A DNA stretch of 37,793 bases from NCBI GenBank assembly GCA_947472655.1, contig CANJCG010000003.1, positions 1 through 37,793 of the forward strand. Direction: 5' to 3'. The number at the start of each line of letters is the position of its first letter. Position 1 is the first letter of the stretch. The translations under genes were made by a program, and so were the position numbers. This DNA comes from Actinomycetota bacterium (GTDB lineage Bacteria; Actinomycetota; Actinomycetes; S36-B12). Under the pieces are notes generated by a model. It had not been told where the DNA came from. It did no database searches and saw nothing but the letters and a program-made list of their open reading frames with translations. Shown here in pieces: positions 33,353 through 37,793 of the stretch.

Positions 33353-34287
33353 GCGTGAAAGAGCTTGATGCTGCCGAAATCACCGATCCGATGGTTCGAA
33401 TGTCTTATCTACGCTGCAAGGCTTTAAATAAGCAATACGGCAAAACATATTATCTTGCAACGCTTTTGCTCCCTCCAGCAAAGCGACCATTTGTTCATGC
33501 ACTCTACGGACTCGCCCGCTATGCCGATGAGATTGTCGATGACATGCAGTCCAATAAGTCTGACAGTGAAAGACGGGCCTGGTTAGAAGAATGGTCGGCA
33601 GCATTTTTTCAAGACCTTGATCGCGGCACGTCTGACGACCCTATTTGTCGGGCTGTCGTTGACACTGCAGTTCGGTGGAAAATCCCACGCGGGTATTTCG
33701 AAGCGTTTTTCACTTCAATGGCAATGGATCTGACCGTTACCGAATACAAAACTTTTGATGACCTCTTCACCTACGTCTACGGATCCGCAGCTGTCATCGG
33801 GTTGCAAGTGGTACCAATTCTAGAACCAAGCCAACCCGCTGCCTATAAATATGCTCAAGACTTAGGTATCGCATTTCAACTCGCAAATTTTATTCGCGAT
33901 GTCGGTGAAGATTTAGACCGCGGAAGGGTGTATCTCCCCCTCGATGAACTAGCAATGTTCGGAGTCACCAGAGCAGATCTAGAAAAACGCATAGCAACTC
34001 CGGCAATCAAGCAAGCTCTTGCGTATCAAATCGAACGCGTGCGCGCTCTCGAGGCAGAGTCACGCATCGGTATATCGATGCTGCATCCAGCAGCTCAGCC
34101 CTGCATCGAAGCCGCCCGCATTCTGTACTGCGGGATCGTTGATGAAGTCGAAAAAATTGACTACGAAGTCTTTTCAAAGCGCGCAAAAGTGCCAACTTCT
34201 AAGCGACTTTTCGTGGCTGTCCCTGCTTGGTTCCAAGCCCGCCGCGCACGTAAAGAATTTGGCTCAGGGGCTATTTCAGCCATCTAG
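33349..34287 (+). CDS. crtB: Phytoene synthase CrtB
   Basis: Squalene/phytoene synthase family enzyme of 312 residues that condenses two GGPP to phytoene. Two aspartate-rich motifs are present, D60-E-I-V-D64 (ARYADEIVDD) and D184-V-G-E-D188 (FIRDVGEDLDRGRVYLPLDEL). YGSAAVIGLQVVPIL and LGIAFQLANFIRD are also typical. The start overlaps the mannosyltransferase stop as ATGA. The last 17 bp overlap the convergent crtYd gene. Confidence 0.95.
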   Translation: MSVKELDAAEITDPMVRMSYLRCKALNKQYGKTYYLATLLLPPAKRPFVHALYGLARYADEIVDDMQSNKSDSERRAWLEEWSAAFFQDLDRGTSDDPICRAVVDTAVRWKIPRGYFEAFFTSMAMDLTVTEYKTFDDLFTYVYGSAAVIGLQVVPILEPSQPAAYKYAQDLGIAFQLANFIRDVGEDLDRGRVYLPLDELAMFGVTRADLEKRIATPAIKQALAYQIERVRALEAESRIGISMLHPAAQPCIEAARILYCGIVDEVEKIDYEVFSKRAKVPTSKRLFVAVPAWFQARRARKEFGSGAISAI

Positions 34288-34648
34288 GTGGGCCAGATTT
34301 AGGTGTGCGTTGAATTCCGGAGCGGCCAAGCCAGACCCATGTCGACAGTGTTATCAGCACGAGTGCGAAGCCGAAAAGTAGATCTTCGACGGGAGCGAAA
34401 ATTAGCCGACCATCTCCGATAAATGGCGGCGGTGCATCAACTGGCGTCGTCGATCCAATGATGTAATCACCCGCGTAACGCACGATGCGAAAGCCAGTGA
34501 GCACTCCATTGGTGATCAGCTGAAACACAATAATAATTCCGTAGGAAACCCAAAACACTTTCCTGGACACCATTCGGGTGCGTAAGCCGACGACGTCGAT
34601 GAGTACCGCGATAACAACAGCGGACAGACCAAGTTGGGTATAGGTCAT
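34271..34648 (-). CDS. crtYd: Lycopene cyclase subunit CrtYd
   Basis: A 125-residue membrane protein of the small heterodimeric lycopene cyclase family found in Actinomycetota. Three helices are visible at about 5-22, 31-50 and 85-108. RLIFAPVEDLLFGFALVLITLSTW carries the PxED motif expected in the C-terminal half of the pair. Together with CrtYc it forms a beta, gamma or epsilon ring on lycopene; ring type cannot be told from sequence. It overlaps crtYc by 4 bp (ATGA) and crtB by 17 bp on the opposite strand. Confidence 0.88.
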   Translation of the reverse strand: MTYTQLGLSAVVIAVLIDVVGLRTRMVSRKVFWVSYGIIIVFQLITNGVLTGFRIVRYAGDYIIGSTTPVDAPPPFIGDGRLIFAPVEDLLFGFALVLITLSTWVWLGRSGIQRTPKSGPPRWLK

Positions 34649-34980
34649 GACGCATCCTCATCGCCAACGGGCCAATTCCAAACGGCACGAACTGCTTCAA
34701 GGGTTAAAATTGAAGCGAGCGGGACAACGATAAAAAACAAGACTTCGTCGATTGGCACACCGGCAATGACTTGCCATCCAAGAATCTTTTCAAGGTCAAA
34801 AAACCAATGGCCCTGCGAAATCGCATAGGCGTCCCACGCAGTGAAAAGCACGAGCCCTGGAACTATGGACAAAAGCAAACGCCAGATTCGTTTGAGAACT
34901 CGCGTGCGCAGCACCACCTCAAGCCAGATGCTGCCCATGATGATGCAGAGCAAAACTCCCACGTAAGCCAGACGCGACAT
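34645..34980 (-). CDS. crtYc: Lycopene cyclase subunit CrtYc
   Basis: A 111-residue membrane protein with three helices (about 5-20, 30-46, 72-92) and the motif IAGVPIDEVLFFIVVPL, matching the PxEE/PxDE motif of CrtYc. FDLEKILGW before it is also typical. I chose ATG 34980 (MSRLAYVGVLL), since homologues start this way. An upstream in-frame ATG at 35010 would overlap the divergent NadR-like gene. No ribosome site is visible, and only 18 bp separate the two divergent start codons. The orientation opposite to crtB is unusual for this set. Confidence 0.87.
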   Translation of the reverse strand: MSRLAYVGVLLCIIMGSIWLEVVLRTRVLKRIWRLLLSIVPGLVLFTAWDAYAISQGHWFFDLEKILGWQVIAGVPIDEVLFFIVVPLASILTLEAVRAVWNWPVGDEDAS

Positions 34981-34986
34981 AAGCGT

Positions 34987-34992
34987 TACTCT
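34987..34992 (+). promoter_or_regulatory. Possible -10 hexamer for the NadR-like gene
   Basis: TACTCT ends 6 nt before the GTG at 34999. On the opposite strand GAGAGT (34993-34988), 7 nt before the crtYc ATG, could be a weak counterpart. If so, two leaderless promoters overlap back to back in 18 bp. Confidence 0.35.
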
Positions 34993-34998
34993 CGCACA

Positions 34999-35565
34999 GT
35001 GGGCAGCCAACTTCGCATAGCAGTTCTTGGTGGTGAGTCAACCGGAAAAACGACGCTTGCTCGGGCCCTATCGGCGATGACGCACGGAGTGGTCGTCTCA
35101 GAAGTCTTACGGGCCTTCGTCCAAGAACATCACCGGGCGCCCAAGCAAGACGAGCAGCGGGCAATCATGCTGGCCCAACGCCAGCGCGAGGATCAAGGAG
35201 CCAGTTCCCACCCGCATGCCTTTGTTTTTTGTGACCCCGCGGTGCTCATGACTGCGGTCTACAGCCAGCTGTATTTCAATGACAGTTCGTTAAACGATCA
35301 AGCGCTTACCTACGCCAAGGACTATGACGCATTGCTTTGGTGTCGCCCTGATATTGCGTGGGTGGCTGAAATTGGCCAACATGATGGTCCAGATTTTCGA
35401 GACCGAGCCGATTTCCTCATCCAGCTGTGGTCAGATGAACTTTGTACGGTTACGAACGTGCTTGAAATCACTGGAGACCTCGACCGGATCCCAAGAGCAC
35501 ACGAGTTGCTGTCTGAACAGTTCGGCAGCGTGTGGCAGAGCGCTGCTCGCCCTGAATCGAATTAG
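34999..35565 (+). CDS. NadR/AAA_28-like P-loop ATPase or kinase
   Basis: A 188-residue cytoplasmic protein. It starts with GTG 34999 (VGSQLRIAVLGGESTGKTTLARAL) with Walker A GGESTGKTT at about 11-19. HAFVFCDPAVLMTAVYSQLYF forms the Walker B-like region, and LLWCRPDIAWVAEIGQHDGPDFRDRADFL resembles the C-terminal nicotinamide-riboside-kinase part of NadR. There is no NadR nucleotidyltransferase domain, so it may be a stand-alone ribosylnicotinamide kinase-type or related ATPase. The frame stays open to the left but without homology and antisense to crtYc. Function is not certain. Confidence 0.8.
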   Translation: MGSQLRIAVLGGESTGKTTLARALSAMTHGVVVSEVLRAFVQEHHRAPKQDEQRAIMLAQRQREDQGASSHPHAFVFCDPAVLMTAVYSQLYFNDSSLNDQALTYAKDYDALLWCRPDIAWVAEIGQHDGPDFRDRADFLIQLWSDELCTVTNVLEITGDLDRIPRAHELLSEQFGSVWQSAARPESN

Positions 35566-35568
35566 ACT
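35563..35568 (+). promoter_or_regulatory. -10 hexamer of a leaderless pknL mRNA
   Basis: TAGACT ends 7 nt before the pknL ATG (35576). Its first three bases are the stop codon of the preceding gene. No Shine-Dalgarno sequence lies between, so initiation on a leaderless message is the simplest reading. Confidence 0.55.
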
Positions 35569-35575
35569 GGTTCAA

Positions 35576-37441
35576 ATGGATCTGCAACCTGATGCCCTCG
35601 TCGGCCAAATGGTTGATGGTCGCTATCTCGTGCAAGCCAAACTCGCCCGTGGGGGCATGGCCACCGTCTATGAAGCACTCGATGTGCGCCTTGATCGCAT
35701 CGTTGCCTTGAAAGTGATGCACCGCCATCTGGCTGATGATCCTGACTTCGTGGCCCGCTTTCAGCGTGAGGCTCGATCTGCCGCCCGCCTAGCCCACCCT
35801 CACGTCGTCGGCGTCTTTGACCAAGGAGCCGCTGACGGTTTGGTCTACCTAGCGATGGAGTACGTGCCAGGCCGCACCCTGCGAGACATTATGCGCGAGT
35901 TTGGGCCACTCACACCCGAACAAGCTCTCGTCATGCTCGATCCCATCTTGGAAGGCCTTGCGGCGGCTCATGCTGCAGGCTTCGTGCACCGAGATATCAA
36001 ACCCGAAAACGTGCTGGTATCTGATGATGGACGAGTCAAGGTTGCCGACTTTGGGCTAGCGCGTGCAGTCGCAACTTCGAATTCGAGCGCGACCCAAGGC
36101 GTGTTAATCGGGACAGTTGCTTATCTTTCACCAGAACAAGTTGAACGCGGTGAAGCCGATGAGCGTTCCGATATTTATGCAGCCGGAATCTTGCTGTTTG
36201 AGATGGTCACGGGTCAAGTCCCCCATGCGGGCGATAGTCCACTGGCCATCGCTTACCAACATGTAAATCAGGACGTGCCGACACCGTCTTCAATTCTGGC
36301 TGGAATTCCAGCCGATGTTGATGCACTCGTCATCACGTCAACGCGCCGCAACGCCGGTCAGCGATATCAGCACACAACCGATTTTCTGGCGGACGTTCGC
36401 CGAGTGCGCCAAGTTCTTCCCGCACCACGCCCGTTCACCGAGACGCGAGCCACCTTGGTGGTTGATGCGAACACATCTGCACGATTGGCTGCTGGAGCAC
36501 CCAATACTCAGCGTTCAAACGCTTCAGCCCTTTTTGCTAGGCCGGCAAGAAAGCCCTCGCGCGCGCTCATAAAAATCGCGCTCGCGGCCACGGCCGTAGT
36601 TATTGCGATCGTTGCTGGCTTGTTTGTAGCTAACGCCTTTGGGAATAAAGTTCCTATGCCAAATGTTGTTGGCCTCAACATCGAAGCGGCTCGCACAACT
36701 CTGGCTACAACCGGATTGAGTCTCGAAGTTGGATCCGAGCAATTCAGTGAGACTGCTCCTGCCACTACAGTGCTGGCCACAGATCCGGCAGCAGGTAGCG
36801 ACATTAAAGAGAACGGTTCGGTCTCTGCCACCGTCTCCAAGGGCCCTGAGCGCTACACGATTCCTGACATCAAGGGAAAAACACCATCACAGGCCACTGC
36901 TGCGTTGGCATCGATACCTGTCACGGTTGGTTCCCAAGCCCAGACTTTTGATAACACCGCGCCAACCGGAACGATCGCAGGAACTGACCCAGCCATTGGT
37001 TCGAGCGTTAAACGTGACACCGTGGTTAACCTATTAATTTCAAAGGGACCTGAGCCAGTCAGCGTTCCTATCGTTGTTGGAAAAAAACTTACTGGTGCAA
37101 CTGCAGCATTAAACGCAGTCGGTTTGAACCCCATCGTCACACAGGAGTTTTCTGAGACGATCGCCGAAGGTCGAGTTATTTCCGTTGCCCCAGCTTCGGG
37201 CACCACCGTAAACTCGGGAACAGATGTGCAGCTACTAGTTTCCGATGGTCCACCGCCTGTAGTCGTTCCGAAATTGATCGATTTGCGAAGAAACGAAGCA
37301 GTAGCAGCCTTGCGCAAAGTTGGGCTGAAGGTTCGAATAGTCGCTGGTCAGGCAACACCACTGAATCGCGTGTATTCACAAAACCCAGCTGCGGGAACGC
37401 AAATCCCTAAAGGCAGCACCGTCACGATTAGCGTGATTTAG
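35576..37441 (+). CDS. pknL: PASTA-domain Ser/Thr protein kinase (PknB/PknL type)
   Basis: A 621-residue single-pass membrane kinase. The cytoplasmic kinase domain (about 15-285) has the glycine loop LARGGMATVYEA, K46, catalytic H138-R-D140-I-K-P-E-N and D158-F-G, then GTVAYLSPEQ. A juxtamembrane linker leads to one helix near 346-368. Four PASTA repeats follow outside (from about 371), beginning PMPNVVGLNIEAA, YTIPDIKGKTPSQA, VSVPIVVGKKLTGA and VVVPKLIDLRRNEA. PASTA repeats bind peptidoglycan or lipid II, linking wall state to phosphorylation. I chose ATG 35576 since the kinase fold begins there. The name pknL rests on the idsA-mptA-pknL neighbourhood. Confidence 0.92.
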   Translation: MDLQPDALVGQMVDGRYLVQAKLARGGMATVYEALDVRLDRIVALKVMHRHLADDPDFVARFQREARSAARLAHPHVVGVFDQGAADGLVYLAMEYVPGRTLRDIMREFGPLTPEQALVMLDPILEGLAAAHAAGFVHRDIKPENVLVSDDGRVKVADFGLARAVATSNSSATQGVLIGTVAYLSPEQVERGEADERSDIYAAGILLFEMVTGQVPHAGDSPLAIAYQHVNQDVPTPSSILAGIPADVDALVITSTRRNAGQRYQHTTDFLADVRRVRQVLPAPRPFTETRATLVVDANTSARLAAGAPNTQRSNASALFARPARKPSRALIKIALAATAVVIAIVAGLFVANAFGNKVPMPNVVGLNIEAARTTLATTGLSLEVGSEQFSETAPATTVLATDPAAGSDIKENGSVSATVSKGPERYTIPDIKGKTPSQATAALASIPVTVGSQAQTFDNTAPTGTIAGTDPAIGSSVKRDTVVNLLISKGPEPVSVPIVVGKKLTGATAALNAVGLNPIVTQEFSETIAEGRVISVAPASGTTVNSGTDVQLLVSDGPPPVVVPKLIDLRRNEAVAALRKVGLKVRIVAGQATPLNRVYSQNPAAGTQIPKGSTVTISVI

Positions 37442-37793
37442 CTTCAAACTCCAGCAGGTCACTCTTCAGCTTCAACCCAAATTGGTAGCCACCAATGCCA
37501 TTACTCGCCACTATTCGGTGACACGGAACAAACAGAGCTACTTGATTACGCCCGCAGGCAGTGCCCACTGCTCGCGCTGCTCCTGGGGATTGCGCATTAA
37601 TGGCTAGCTCTCCGTACGAGGCAACCTCACCCGCAGGAATATCACGCATACATTCCCATACTCGAAGTTGAAACGGCGAGCCAAATTGCAAAACCGGAAT
37701 ATCTGTGAGGCAGTTAACCTCGCCGGCCAAATACCGACCAACGGCGGAACTGATTTCGTGCGGAATTCCTAACTGCTCACCCGGTACTCGATC
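37428..37793 (-). CDS. ogt: Methylated-DNA--protein-cysteine methyltransferase, 3' part
   Basis: The C-terminal 121 residues of an Ogt/AdaB-type suicide repair protein that removes alkyl groups from O6-guanine; the gene continues beyond the right edge. The reading frame is open to the last base of the window. FQLRVWECMRDIPAGEVASYGELA, ARAVGTACGRNQVALFVPCHRIV and GIGGYQFGLKLKSDLLEFE are strong signatures. The acceptor cysteine lies in PCHR. A TTG at 37730 is not the true start because homology continues upstream. The stop lies inside the last 14 bp of the convergent kinase gene. Confidence 0.93.
   Translation of the reverse strand, partial: DRVPGEQLGIPHEISSAVGRYLAGEVNCLTDIPVLQFGSPFQLRVWECMRDIPAGEVASYGELAINAQSPGAARAVGTACGRNQVALFVPCHRIVASNGIGGYQFGLKLKSDLLEFEAKSR

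Noticed and set aside
1..37793. CRISPR arrays, tRNA or rRNA genes, insertion sequences or prophage genes
   Set aside because: No regular spaced repeats, cloverleaf-like segments, transposase or phage proteins were recognised on either strand.

Overview
This is an actinobacterial chromosome segment of medium GC content. Several lineage markers agree: the dcw order mraZ-rsmH-ftsL-ftsI-murE-murF-mraY-murD-ftsW-murG-murC-ftsQ-ftsZ, a DUF3040 protein, a SAV_6107-type HEPN protein, a TCGAAC-N4-GTTCGA LexA box, an MptA/MptB-type mannosyltransferase, a PASTA kinase and heterodimeric CrtYc/CrtYd lycopene cyclases. A planktonic, pigmented actinobacterium is my guess. I cannot name a genus.

Positions 1-14356 (minus strand) hold one dense division and cell-wall (dcw) operon running from mraZ to the first 22 codons of ftsZ. 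Most genes overlap by 4 bp (ATGA, GTGA or TTGA). The promoter (14329-14356) carries four MraZ-box-like repeats at 10-bp spacing. Between mraZ and rsmH lie a candidate mraW RNA motif and a 50-codon membrane-protein gene (13515-13667). MurE has the DNPR motif of meso-diaminopimelate ligases.

Positions 14459-16093 hold a secreted lipase-like hydrolase and a convergent DUF3040 membrane protein. Positions 16188-21695 (minus strand) form a damage-inducible operon: LexA box, HEPN protein with an R-x4-H motif, a DnaE-type polymerase with a degenerate PHP domain, and DinB. Both of its untranslated parts contain overlapping inverted repeats, one with pseudoknot topology.

Positions 21765-23245 hold an SDR dehydrogenase and a YqhA-like membrane protein. 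Positions 23329-34980 are carotenoid-rich. The cruF-cruG-crtD operon is followed on the other strand by a K+/H+ antiporter and metF, then by crtE/idsA-crtI-mptA-like-crtB, with crtYc-crtYd convergent to crtB. Together these predict a monocyclic carotenoid hydrated, desaturated and glycosylated at its open end. As I recall it, the order metF - idsA - mptA - pknL next to dcw also occurs in Corynebacterium and Mycobacterium, so crtI, crtB and crtY look like insertions into an older block.

Positions 34999-37793 hold a NadR-like P-loop ATPase, a PASTA Ser/Thr kinase and a partial ogt gene. Several genes in the right half (cruF, metF, crtE, pknL and perhaps the NadR-like gene) lack a Shine-Dalgarno sequence and have a TANNNT hexamer 6-8 nt before the start codon, as expected for leaderless mRNAs. 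No tRNA, rRNA, CRISPR array or insertion sequence was seen, and no gene-free stretch exceeds 300 bases.
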